Shown: positions 44,738 through 55,930 of the stretch, one piece after another
How the letters are laid out: each line of letters begins with the position of its first letter
Position numbering within the stretch: the stretch's first letter is position 1
Assembly (NCBI RefSeq): GCF_001522545.3
Contig: NC_031771.1
Coordinates: 1,229,473-1,293,472, forward strand
Length of the DNA: 64,000 nucleotides
Reading direction: 5' to 3'
Source: Parus major
Taxonomy: Eukaryota > Chordata > Aves > Passeriformes > Paridae
Notes under the pieces: model-generated
Seen by the model: the letters and a program-made list of their open reading frames with translations, nothing else
The model's database searches: none
What the model was told of the DNA's origin: nothing
Made by a program: the position numbers and the translations under genes

Positions 44738-46239
44738 GTTTGTGCAGACTTGGTGGTAACTCTGTGTGTGATCCCAAGGGCTCCAGGTGCCCAGCAGCAC
44801 TGCTGGGCCACTGCTGGCAAAGCCCCGCCTTGCACCGGGCCTGGAGGGGCCAGTGGGGGATGCTCCCTGAGCACCAAAGGAGACCCAGCAGGTGTGATAG
44901 CTCGGGGGGCAGTACCAGCCCTCATCCCAACCTCAGCATGCAGCCCCCAGGCTCCCCTTTGCCCCCCTCAGCAAGGCAGACAAACTGAAAAGCCAGCTTG
45001 CTAAAAACCCAGCAGGACTCATAGAATCTGGTTATCAAAACTGCTCTATTGCTCTGTTGCTAGGCAAAATGGAAGGGTTTTCTCTCCTCTTTTTGGAGAA
45101 GCCTCTGCTCTCTTCTTGAGGGGCAGAGCTGAAAATCTTACTGTCACTAATGCAAAATTAGACTGACAGCATGGAGACCTGCTTCTTATTCCAAGGCATG
45201 TCGCCATCCAGCCTGCTCCCTTCTGGGAATGACACCATGTACTCAAAGGATTTTACAAAGGAAAAAACAACCCTTCAGCCCACTGCTGCAGAAGGATGGT
45301 ACTGGGGCTCTGCTCCACACTGGAGCGAGGAACAGGAACTTCAGCAGATTCCACGGGCACCATGAGCAGCTTTTCAGGCAAACAAAGAAACAGGTCCAGC
45401 CAATTCACAGTGGAAGGGAACAGCTGTCTGGAATCCCAGCAGCTGGCTGGTCTTCCTCTCATGTAGCTGTCACTTTTAAATACTGAACATGCACTGGGAT
45501 ACGCTACTCCTTTGTTCCAAACTCTGCTATGTTTGTAGCAGAGGGGGATTTCAAACGCTTGAACACACCAACAGGAATTTTCTAGTAGTGCCAAAGCAAG
45601 AGATGACACATTCCTGTCTCTTGTCTGCACGAGAGGGCACAGAACTGACACTGCAAACAAAAGCTATCCCCTGTCCTGTACACAGTGACACCATCTTGAC
45701 AGGACCCTGCAGAATAAACCTCCTACAGGTGTGGTAGGAGGAAGTCACTCACAGAGCAGAATACAACACTGGAAGCCAGGTCCAGGAGTGCTGCACACCA
45801 AGGGACCAAGGTGTTCCTGGCCCACGAGCACTGCAGAAACATCTGTACAGGCTGGCACTCTGGCACTAGGGTGCTCTACAGCAGGTGCCCCGTGCCACTG
45901 TTCATTCAGCTCATCCCTCTCCAAGAGTCAAGCACCGAGCAAAGGCTGCCCCACATCCACATCTGGATTAGCCAGGAATGTCATCTTCACCCCATGACAG
46001 GCTGCAACCCAAAGCACTCTGCTTTCTCACATCACCCCTCATCCAATGCCTCACACACCCTGCAGAGCTGCAGGGATTTACTGCTGCCTGATATGAAGCA
46101 AATCAGGACATCCCAGGAGCCAGCACATCTGTGCTAGCTAACATACAAGCCCAGACAGGAACGCTGACTTCCCAGGAAGAGTAAATAAATTTTCCCCTTA
46201 CTTCTGCTCACCTGGCCTGAGGTGCAGGAATCCAAGAAG
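44738..46239. other. Long GC-rich spacer, nothing recognised
   Basis: About 1.5 kb without a feature. A minus-strand CAG|GTGAGC donor-like word at about 46205-46212 has no partner. Chance open frames overlap at 45170-46140. Confidence 0.5.
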
Positions 46240-46520
46240 GATGGGGTTAGTGCACAGCTCTAGTAATTAAACAGATAACTCAGACTAAGTGTTTGCAATT
46301 TCTTCAGCCTGCGTTTGTTAGGGATGCATCTGGATCTCCATAACCATTACCTTCTGCTACCTACAGGTAGAGATAATTATCCACAAGTAAACGATTACCT
46401 AGGCTATAAATTACCTACAAAAATTTGGGCTGGGGTTTTGCCAATCACCATTCCAATTAATTAACCAAAATTGACTAGCTGGCTTTAGACCAAATATTTC
46501 CTCATCAGTATTCCATGGCA
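46240..46520. other. AT-rich island, strong candidate conserved non-coding element
   Basis: CTAGTAATTAAACAGATAAC, CAATTTCTTCAGC, GATAATTATCC (near-perfect palindrome), GATTACCTAGGC and TTCCAATTAATTAACC. The dense symmetrical TAATTA words make it a convincing homeodomain-target candidate. Confidence 0.46.
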
Positions 46521-47629
46521 GTGCACGCGAGATGAAGGAAACAAACCAGAGAGGAGAGACAAGGAACAATCCAATGAAGGTTAGAGGGAGCTGAGAGCAA
46601 CAGAGACAAGCAGGAGTGGATTCCTGGCATTTGTGGTGAACTCTCTCTGGTGTGGCACGTGACAGTGCCGAGGGCACACTCAGCCATTCTCACCAGGCAA
46701 GCGCGTCACAGCCATCAGTGGGAACGCAAGAGCTCAGCAGCCTCAAGTGCCCCTCCTCATTTGGACTCTGGGCACACTTCCAAGGCCTGTTTCGGTGAGC
46801 AGGGGACACAGTCACGTGTAGATTGTCACGGCTGGGAAGGGGACAGTCCCCAGGCCTAAGCCCCAAATTGCCGCAGGAGCTCCCAAGTCCTCTCACTGCC
46901 TCCTTTGGCAGGAGCTGCTCAGACCCACACCAAATCCAGCACTTTCAGTAGAGGAGAGGACAGGAACATGTCACACCAATATAACCAAGGCATTGCACAC
47001 CTACAGAACAGCAACTGAGGCATCACATGCTCAGTCTGTGCACACTGAGTACTAAAGAAATTCCCATCGTTCTCTGCCGAATGATCCCTGCAGGCCAACT
47101 CACACAGACTTTTCATGCATTCCAGGAGTGATGAGCCCTTTGGAAAGCCCCACCTTGGGCTCAGTACCCCACAAGTTCCCACTGCACAGGACTGGACAGC
47201 AGCCCCCTGGAGGTACCGCCTCGGGCACAGGACCAAGCTCAGCTGGACCAGGTGCGTGTCTCTGCGCAGCAGCATTCATGCTCCACCTTCTCTGAGGGAC
47301 ACCACCAGAGAGAAACGTCAGAACAAACCACGGAGCGATGCTGCCCACGTCTTCCTTTCACCGTTTGGGGTCTGCCCTGTCAGCCTGACAGCTCCAGGTG
47401 CTACCCAGAGCCCTGGCTTCTGGGCAGAGCTTCTCCTGGTCACCGGTCAAGGACTGACACCTGTACTTTGTACCACAGCTCTCACAGGGGATCACAGGTA
47501 GCGTGCACACGAAGAGCTGGCGCACTGTGAAAAAAAACCTGAAGGAGGGCAAAACTGCAGTCAGAAATGGGAGCTGTTTCCTCCCAGCACACAACAGCCC
47601 TTCCCCTCTGTGGGAAACCAAAACATGCA
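46521..47629. other. GC-rich spacer, nothing recognised
   Basis: Unique DNA. Open frames on both strands at 46900-47530 lack domains. No repeat was recognised. Confidence 0.5.
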
Positions 47630-48050
47630 GTCAGTTGAAATGGGACCAGAATATTTATTTGGGAGTGATGTCTACTGCTACTTCTTGAATATCTAAGGCA
47701 CCTCGTGCACTTCAAGGAAGATCTAAAGCTGTAAATGCTGACAAACCAAGTGATCAGCAGCCGTTCTAGGCTGCTCTGGAGAGCTCAGCAGGGAACTCCT
47801 TTCAAACCAAACAATCTGCACGGAAAATCACCTTTTCAGATTATCTAGTGCCTTCCATATCACCTCAGAAATTGTTTTCAAGATGCTTTTCTCATGTCAC
47901 CTCCGGTTATTGATTTATTAAAAAGCAACAAGATATTTCACTGCATAAAGTAAGATTTTTATTTATTTATGCAGGCCTGTCACTGTTGATAAAATACTGT
48001 GGATGCTAGAGATTACTGCACTCTGTATAATTAAGTGAAAGGGCAGACCT
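47630..48050. other. AT-rich island, candidate conserved non-coding element
   Basis: The best part is 47890-48040: GGTTATTGATTTATTAAAAAGC, TTTTTATTTATTTATGC, GTTGATAAAATACTG and ATAATTAAGTG. The last contains TTAAGTG, an NKX-type core, at 48031-48037. Confidence 0.4.
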
Positions 48051-48519
48051 CTGTGCAAGTGCTCAACAGAATCTCGATCCTGCCCAGGCAGGAGAGGTGC
48101 GTGGAGAGCGGGGAGGTGCTCCTGAGGACAGCTGAGCCCTGTCCCCCTGCCACTGACCTAGAAAGTCCCATGACTCCCCAAAGGTCTTCCAGGTCAGGCT
48201 TCATCTCTGGGAACACTGGATAGAAGATGCAAGTGGAAAACCTACTACCAGCCCACAGCTCACTGAGAGCAAAGGAAAACAGTCAAAACTCAATCAGCAA
48301 GAAAAAAAGCAACACAAAGAGCATCCAAGTCTCACATCCCAACTGCATCCACCCTGTCCAGCTCCACAACAAAGCCAAGGCACTTGGGGGCTGGAGAAAC
48401 ACCTCCAGTTTGAGCTCTATTTATGTGCCTCTAACAATTAAGCCATCATTCCTGCTTCTGCTGCCCTGTTCTCATTTCAGGTTTACTCAAACATTTGCTA
48501 ATGAACAGTAAATCTTTAG
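48051..48519. other. Spacer, acceptor-like word only
   Basis: CTGTTCTCATTTCAG ends near 48480 without a downstream donor. No gene is called. Confidence 0.45.
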
Positions 48520-48740
48520 ACTACTTAGAATTGCTCTGGTTAATAAACTGAGGGCATTTCATCAACCTTATTCAAAACTCAAACTCATTTATGAAAAAAT
48601 CCACATCAGTCTGAGAGAGAGATGTTTTCCACTCCCACAAAGGCCCTGACAGCACAACACAGGTTCAGGCTGACTGAAGCATTCTGGACAATAAGCAGAG
48701 TCTGGTTTTCAAGAGTTTAATTTTAGAACCTGAGAATGAA
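48520..48740. other. AT-leaning stretch, weak candidate element
   Basis: CTGGTTAATAAACTG, CTCATTTATGAAAAAATCC and AGAGTTTAATTTTAG. Sparse motifs. Confidence 0.25.
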
Positions 48741-49289
48741 ACAGTTTCTGAAAGCACGTGAGTCTGAAACTGTAGCACGGGCACTTGAAGTGCCTGAAAT
48801 GCTAGAGAGATGCTGGACACCAAGCACTCTCGAGGTGCACCTAAGCAGTGTGAGGTGTTCAGAGCAGAAGGCTGAAGGCCTGCAGCTTTTGCTCAGGTAT
48901 CCAAAATGATTTTCCAAAGGATCACAGCACATGTGGAACGCCACATCTAGGCCACGGCTTCACGCTCACCTGGCTGCACGAGTGCTCCTCGCCAGTTACT
49001 GTACAGAGCCAAAAGCAAGAGCAGATTACAGGCCAAGTGAAACTAAAATAAACTGAATAACAACTACAGGGAGCAACTACATCTACCTGGCAGGTTTTGG
49101 AATAACTAAGAAAAGCAGGAAAGACCTCTCTGCTAGGACAGACAACTCTGGAGGAGCTCCCCAGATCCCTGGGTACCCGCCTCCCGTGTCCCTGAGGTCA
49201 GCCCACATGGCTAACATCACACTCTTCTGGCCAATGCCAGAGAGAAATCTTGGATGAGCAAAGCACATACTATTCAAAAGTAAAAGCCC
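48741..49289. other. Spacer, nothing recognised
   Basis: A minus-strand CCAG|GTGAGCGTG donor-like word ends at 48969-48970. The + strand upstream shows no credible partner. No other feature. Confidence 0.48.
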
Positions 49290-49510
49290 AGAAGGTTTAT
49301 GAAGATGAAGTGGATAACGCCCCTCTCCTAAAGATAGCAGTGCTCACAAACAGTCTGGTTTAAACTGGTACTCTGAATTTACGTCAAAGCTGTGTAACAA
49401 TAACGCCAAAATACGGGTTTCCATTAGCTGAATTCCCCCCTCAAGTAACAATAACCAGTGCTTTGGGAATTGCAAGTCTGCTCTATTTCAGAATGTAAAA
49501 AAGTTCCCTA
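49290..49510. other. Island with duplicated SOX-like word, candidate element
   Basis: The 11-mer GTAACAATAAC occurs at 49394-49404 and again at 49445-49455, same strand, 51 bp apart. Between them lie CCAAAATACGGG and CCATTAGCTGAATTC. AACAAT is the SOX-family core. A paired-site enhancer is a reasonable inference. Confidence 0.42.
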
Positions 49511-49999
49511 ACTACCCCTCTGATCCATCATGTTCCCAGTGCAGCAGAACAAACGGTCCAGGTCCCACCCAGTGTCACTGTGCCCCAAAACCACAAAGAA
49601 TGCCTGAAGCAGAAAGGAGCAGCTGCAGCCAAGGGCCCTGCCTTGGGAAGATCTCCCCAGCTCCTGACACCACCAGCAAGGACAGACAGACTGCAGACCA
49701 GTCACAAAGGAACATGCCCAAGGACCAGCTCCTCACTGGGACGCTCCTCAGTACTTTCCTCTCTGGGTTCTTTCTTCACTCTCAAGGTCATCTCTTGTTC
49801 ATCTGATCCCTCATTCTGCATCTCTCATCCCCAGGCTGCTTCCCTGACTTCCAGTGAGTTCCAGCAAAGCTGGGCCTGCACCTCCCAGGGACCAGTGTTG
49901 TTTGTGACACCCAAGGCACCAGTGCCGCGGTCCTTGGGGGAGCTCGGGGGACCTCAAAGGCAATAGTTCTCTGCCCAGGAGCAAAGAAGCCATTACAGC
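49511..49999. other. GC-rich spacer, nothing recognised
   Basis: Chance open frames on both strands. No repeat or motif cluster. Confidence 0.48.
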
Positions 50000-50260
50000 T
50001 TGTACTAGAAGATTTAATAGGTGTCATAATTTATCATGTAAACCGAAAAGTGTTTCTTAATTAAGTGCGTACGTTAATGAATTTTTTAATTTGATCCCTG
50101 TAAGTACCTTGCTATACTAATTGCAATATTCTACACATTAGTCATCCGCTGTTGCCCTTGGCTATTTTCTACCCTGAGAGGGAGAGATAGAGCTTTTCAG
50201 TTAAAGTTCATTTAACTCTTTCCACCCAACAAATTAAATTTCCTGTTCTTCACACTGGAG
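50000..50260. other. AT-rich island with TTAATTAAGTG, strong candidate element
   Basis: GTCATAATTTATCATG, then the ten-base palindrome CTTAATTAAG (50056-50065) overlapping an NKX-type TTAAGTG and abutting GCGTACGTTAATGAATT, then TACTAATTGCAATATTC. The retained CpGs (CCGAAA, GCGTACG) in AT-rich DNA argue against neutral decay. Confidence 0.48.
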
Positions 50261-52659
50261 AGTGACAGCTGCATTCTAGGCCTGGAGTAAGGGAAGCACG
50301 GTGCTTGGCACACACACCACGAGGGATGGACACATCGCAGCCTGGTCTCAAATGTTGAGATTTGAGCTCATTTCATTACCTTGATTACAAACAGTACCCA
50401 AGGGGCAGAATTTCCAACCCGCGCATTGATCCAGATTTCCACGTGTGCTCCAGTGAAGCATCAGCGTTTCTGATACTGCCCACTCGCACCCAAAATTCAA
50501 GAGCAAGAGGGTGGGAACCTCCCACTGAGCATCCAAGGAGTGGAAGGAAAGTAGCTGGAGGCATGGCACATGGCTCAACCATGTCAGCAACCACCCCAGC
50601 AACTTCTTCTCCACTTGGAATAGACGGACCGGCACAACATGCAGCAATACTGAGGCAGTTCACAAACCTGACAGGCATCTCTGGCTACTTTCTGCTACCT
50701 CAACAGTTTGCAGTGGGGTTTCAGACACCTCTGACACACTCCAGGCTACAAAGCCAATTCTGTCTCTGCAGGAATAATACTCTTGAGCTGTGAAGGTCCA
50801 TTAGATGAGCCAGCACAGACCGAGAATGCCTCACTTCTAACAGAGAGGCTTCGCAAACACAGTAAATGAAGTCCTTGGACTCCTGCAAACTCAGCAGTAA
50901 GACAGGACAAAGCACAAGGGTTATACCAACAACCAGACGAGAAGCTGCTGCTGGAAACACACAACCTCCTTCTCAGTGACTTCACTTGTTACTCCTCCTG
51001 GAGTTTGCATTAAGGAACTCAGAATTGCAACTCAACAGTGATGAGAATCAAATGTGAATGAGGAGCTGAGATTTGCTTGGCTTTTCCAAGCCATAAAGCA
51101 GCCTCCTCTAAAGCCTGCTGAACAGCAGTCACTATGCTTGGCTTGTACAGGAGAGGCCAACACACCACAAAACATCCCCTTGTTCCACACAGTTTTTGGG
51201 AGCGGATGTGCTCTCATTCTGCTAGGACCCAGGCAGCAGGAAGCACTGTGTTTGCACGTGCCTACCTGTGTGCAGTGCTGAACGTGATCAGCACCTGAGC
51301 AATCCCGCTCCTTCCACCCATACTTCACATCCCCGTCACTGTGACAGGGAGACAGAAAACCAAACAACGGTAGAATTGGTGCCAAGTGCGGACAGTTGCA
51401 ATGTGACTTCCCCCACGGAACCCCAGCTGTGCCTGAGGGGTGAGGCTGCCAGCCCTGCACTACACCTCAGGCATTCCACTGTCCTACGGCTCATCGTTCC
51501 AGCTGGATGCTTCCTGCCACACCAGACTCCATTTCTACTAAGATCCAGCAGCAACTGCTCTCATCACGGATTGGAATTAAAGCTGCCTCTGAACTCCAAA
51601 GAACAGTATCATGGTAATCCACCAGTTTCTTCTCCACACACACTTCTGAGTGCATCCTTGGTCTGTTTTTGCTGACAGTTCTTCTGCCAAGCTCACACAT
51701 GGAATTAAGTGGATTACATGGAACAGGTTTAAGTAGCCCAGGAACCTCTGAGGCCGAGGCGGCTCTGGGTAGCAACGCTGCATCACTCATTCACTCCCCA
51801 CTCGCAGGCAGAGGCTGTGAAATTAATAGCAACAGCCCAGCATAACACACTTCAGGGAAGTGAGACTCCTTACATGGGTGGCTGTCACCTGCTTTTCAAC
51901 AAATTTCAAAGTGTTGCCTACAGCATCCTGTTGTATTAGATGAAATGCATCCTGACACCTTTCTCACTGTATTACGCTCGACCACTCAAATACTGAGATG
52001 CAAACCTCCCTATTTTTTTAAAAAGAAAACAGTTGCCTGTAACTGCCAGAGGTCAGATCTTGGTGTATGGCAGCAGATCCTGCCTGCCCAGTCCTACAGA
52101 TGCCAGTGGTTGCCAACTGCACCCTGTTTGAAAAGCCCTTCCCTGATGCCCTGACCACTAGCACAGATATTTCATGCACAGGTGAGCTCAGGGGCTGCTG
52201 CCGGCTGTTTCCCAGTCACCTCTCCTAGTGCCACCCACCACCACAGCTGAGCCATGCTGCCATCAGCTCACCTGGTCCTTAGTGCCAGGAAGGGACATCT
52301 TCCCAACTTGCAGCCCAACACCCTGCAGCTGTAACCATCAAATTCAATCCAAGTTCTCCCCCACCACTATAATGCATGCCCACCCTCTGCTGACCAGCGC
52401 TCGGCCAGTTCCAGTCATCTCAGCAGGAACAACACGAGCAACTTCATCAGGGAGGATCAGGCCAGCCACACATACAGGCAAGAACTGGATAACCAGAAAA
52501 TAGCTTTCTTCCTCTTTCTGAATCCAAAATCTGAATTAGGAGGGTTAGAGAAGCTGTATTTATCTTTTGCAGAGTCTGCAGAGAGCACAAGCAAGTAGAT
52601 TTCCAGTACTTCCACCACCCGTTACTAAAGCACACCACAGGTAGACGTGTCAGAAAATC
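50261..52659. other. Long spacer, no gene recognised
   Basis: About 2.4 kb of balanced unique DNA. Open frames up to 143 codons occur on both strands without domains. A minus-strand CCAG|GTGAGC word lies near 52266. No repeat or strong island. Confidence 0.5.
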
Positions 52660-52880
52660 ACCTTCCCCACTACACGTACCATATGTTTATGAAGACACAA
52701 GTTACACATATTTTATCCTAGCGTGGGATCTGACACGACACTGTCAAACAAAGCTCACTGAGTTTGTCACTCAAGCAATGACATTCTTGTCATATTTATC
52801 CTTAACCACTCCTGCAGACACTGCTCCCAGTACAGATTATCTTTGGTACACAAGATGCTGTTACTGTAATTAGCCAAAGA
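52660..52880. other. AT-leaning island, candidate non-coding element
   Basis: ACCATATGTTTATGAAG, GTTACACATATTTTATCC, CTGTCAAACAAAGC and GTCATATTTATCC. Includes a TGTCA (TALE-like) and a SOX-like ACAAAG word. Confidence 0.33.
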
Positions 52881-53126
52881 TAGGCAGGGAATATACAAAG
52901 CCACGAACCTGTGCTTCAGCCTGGACACACCAATATGCAGTTACCACTGGGAAAAATGGTAGCCCAGCTACCACTGGGTTGCTCTCTCCCGTGCTCTGCA
53001 CTTGTGGGTGTGTATCCATCCCTGTGAGCCTCCATTTTGATCCTGTGCCAGTTTTCACGGGTGTGAAACCATGACAAAGTGCAATACAATGGAAAACACC
53101 AGACTCCTCTCTCATGAAGATCATCT
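52881..53126. other. Spacer with a small hairpin
   Basis: The word TACCACTGGG occurs twice (near 52940 and 52970), and GGTAGC-CCA-GCTACC is a hairpin between them. A 141-codon minus frame (52916-53341) crosses into the old repeat that follows and is rejected. Confidence 0.45.
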
Positions 53127-53217
53127 GGACCATATTTTCGGTTGGTGTAAGACAGCATTAACACCTCTGGCATCACTGGAAAGATGCCAAATTTGCACCA
53201 CTGAAGAACTTCGGCCC
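53127..53217. repeat. Decayed palindromic repeat of the reptile/bird TTGGTGTAA type
   Basis: It starts GGACCATATTTTCGG, then TTGGTGTAAGACAGCATTA, a centre CTCTGGCATCACTGG, and the opposite arm GATGCCAAATTTGCACCACTG ending TTCGGCCC. The arms are degenerate reverse complements (GGACC/GGCCC ends, GGTGTAA/TTTGCACC, GCATT/GATGC). Word order matches a palindromic repeat common in reptile and bird genomes. No family name is asserted. Confidence 0.5.
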
Positions 53218-53689
53218 TCTGGGTCCCCTTGAACACCACCCCATGCTTGCTGTCACACCCCAGTACCAACTGCACATGGATGCTTTGTCCTAAGGGAGGC
53301 TGTCTTACACACTCTTTGGCCTTTAGAGAGGGAAATTCCACATTACTTTTCTAAATTCTCTGAGAAACCGCGGGGAAAGCTTAAGGCTTTCTACTCAAGT
53401 AGAGGACTAGAAGAGCTCTCCAGATTTTGACCAATTTCTGCAGGGATTCTTCCTGCCTTCAGTGGGATGTCATTGTTCCAGTGCTCCTCCATCTGCAGCT
53501 ATCTCAGAAGCACTGGTACAAACAAGCAACAGTGGTTCAGGAAGCTCTACATCAGTCTGCAGCTGGTCTCATCAGCATCCTACTGAGAAATTCACCTCTG
53601 TGTTATTCTTTCCAAATTGTTCCTCCATCACAATAAAACACCTACTGACTCTGGGGTGGAGTGACCCCATGGTTCACATGCTCTTTTAA
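53218..53689. other. Spacer, nothing recognised
   Basis: Balanced unique sequence. No further arm of the preceding repeat is visible. Confidence 0.48.
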
Positions 53690-53920
53690 GCAGACATGCC
53701 AACCTACCTGCAATCCCACTGAAATGAAAATAAATAATCTCAGACCAGAGTCCAAATAACGCCTCTCACTTGATCATTTATTTGTGCTTATCCTCTTAAC
53801 GCTTTTCACTGTTAACAGTGAAAAAATCCTAGAAAGAGAAATGGTTCCTCAGTACAAAGGTAATGAAAAAGCAAAAATTGAACCACATGGTTTTATACCA
53901 TCACTCCAAGTCAAATGCCA
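53690..53920. other. AT-rich island around a perfect palindrome
   Basis: AAAATAAATAATCTC, TTGATCATTTATTTG and the 22-bp palindrome at 53803-53824. The combination suggests a regulatory island or a site prone to cruciform formation. Confidence 0.36.
53803..53824. other. Perfect 22-bp palindrome
   Basis: The left half TTTTCACTGTT is followed immediately by its exact reverse complement, with no spacer. The centre is GTTAAC. It fits a symmetric dimer site (HNF1-like half GTTAA, or TTTCACTG half-sites) or could be a replication-slippage product. An uninterrupted 22-bp palindrome is rare by chance in 64 kb. Confidence 0.9.
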
Positions 53921-55799
53921 ACACACCTGAATCACACAAACACCCTGAGCGCTCTGTAAGTCACTGGTGAGGATTTTATTGATCTGTTGTTCAAAGCACA
54001 TCCTCCTTGTTTATCAGTCCCTTTCAATATTCATTGCAGCACAGAAACCAGTTTTGGGGACTCAATTCCTGTCCTGCATCCTTGCCCTACACTGCCGTAG
54101 CTGTTTCCTTGGCTCCTGGGGATGTGTAAAGAAGAGGCCATGGTCCATCGGCGCAGGCAAGAGTGTACCCTCAGGCTCTTCCATGAGTTTTGTCTCTCAG
54201 ACACAAGCTGTTCCTGGGAATTCCCAGTAAGCAGGCACAAGGCAAAACCCTGAAGCTGGCTGACATCTGGTTGACCGCACTGAAATGCCCTTTGACAGAA
54301 CAAATCCAGTTCTGGTGGCTGAACTGAACCTGGGGAAGTTTCTCTGCCATCGTTAATCGTGTCCCCAGCACCCCCACAGAGCAGATGACAGGTGCCCCGG
54401 ACACTTTCAGGTCCTGCTGAATGGCATTTAATGCACAAGACATCGGATCTGCCACTGAAAGCAGCACTAAGTGGCTTGATCAGAAATGACATCTGAGCCA
54501 AATGAGCTAATTAGTTTACAGGATTTTCCCTTTCTCTCCCTACAACAGGAGTGGATCGGTGTTTTCCCCTCAGCTCTGACCTCACTGCAGGGTGCCATCC
54601 TATTGTTGGACCCGTAGCTAGCATTCATAAAAAATATGAACTGCATGTGTTGGCAGTTCCGTCAAAGCCGGCACACACGCTGCTGACACACTGTCAGCTC
54701 TTTGTCAGGAGCAACACAGCATCCCGGATATCAAAAACAGTCAGAACAACAACAGCTTCCACTGAAGTAGGGAACCAGCACTGGCAAACCAGGACAGGAC
54801 AAGCCTGAGGTTCGCTGAAGTTCACAAACAAACTCTGAGGGCCTCTTTGGGTTCATTTCTGCTTTCTCTGTGGCGGTGGCTGGGAGCTCCAACAACCCCA
54901 GGGATGTCATAGTTGCCATTTTCAGTAAACCCAGCACATCTACTCTTACAGCCATCTTGAAAGCTTTAAGTGAAAACAAAGTACCTACTCTACTCCCAGA
55001 TCTTCAGGGCTCCCCTCACACGCCCAGACTTGTTCTTGGGGAGCACGGCAGTCACCAGCCCCTGGAATGCCGAGCACCACTGACTGTGTGTTCCTCAAAT
55101 CCACAGGAAAACACCAATCTTGTGGAGCAGCAGTGACACCATTGGCTAAATACAAGAAGTGCAGTGGCTACTAGTTCCAGACAAGGTTCCAGTATTTTCA
55201 CTGGCAAAGCCCCAGGGGCACAGACCCAGTGAAAGGCCAGTGAACTGGGAGGCTGGATCACTGAATAATGGTGCACCAATCTCCAGGTTCCAGCTAACAG
55301 CACTGCCAGCCACTGAAGCGATTCAGGCCAGAATTTGCCAGAACCGACATTACAGATGGGGCATTAACCCAAGCTCGGAGACTGGTCTGTAAGTAATTCC
55401 CTTGAACACAACATTAAAGCTGCACCAGGCTTAAAATTCACTTATGAGGGGTTTATGCTGCAGCTAGACAGAAACACTCCTTAACCTGCTCTAGCAGGTC
55501 TTCAAACATCCCAACAGCAGCTCTTTCACACTGCCAAAGCCAGAGGTAACATCCCTGTGGCCCATTACTCTGTGCCTCCAGGAGAATCACCAAAGCCACC
55601 ATCACCAGAGGAACAATATAAGCTCCGCCAGGGAGCCACACAGAGCTGTCCACTGTCATGCTTGGACTGTCTGGGACCATTCTGGAACACTTCCCACACC
55701 CTGTCTGCATTGCTGTTTCCAGCGGTCCCCTCAGCACATCAGCTGAGCTGCCTGGAAGCATTCAGGTTGGCTGCACAACACTGGATTTGAGGGGCAGAT
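53921..55799. other. Long spacer, no gene recognised
   Basis: About 1.9 kb. Short AT rises near 54500 (GCTAATTAGTTTAC) and 54620. Open frames on both strands at 54031-54501 and 54870-55136 lack domains. Confidence 0.48.
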
Positions 55800-55930
55800 C
55801 TTCATTACAGCAACAGTTTTAACTAATTAGAACTGAATTATGCAATTTAATATCCAATATCAAGCCATTTAATATGTGATTTATGCAAGTCCAGGTTCTA
55901 TCAGGTCTTAAAAGAGCTGTTAACCCAGAT
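55800..55930. other. AT-rich island, candidate conserved non-coding element
   Basis: AACTAATTAGAACTGAATTATG, CAATTTAATATCC, CATTTAATATGTGATTTATGC. The word ATTTAATAT appears twice about 26 bp apart. A tight homeodomain-type cluster. Confidence 0.43.

Noticed and set aside
46205..52272. Minus-strand CCAG|GTGAGC donor-like words near 46205, 48969 and 52266
   Set aside because: Such words arise often in CAG/CTG-rich DNA. None has a credible acceptor at exon distance.
52916..53341. 141-codon minus frame with protein-like composition
   Set aside because: It runs through the old palindromic repeat at 53127-53217 and shows no domain, so a genuine conserved gene is unlikely.
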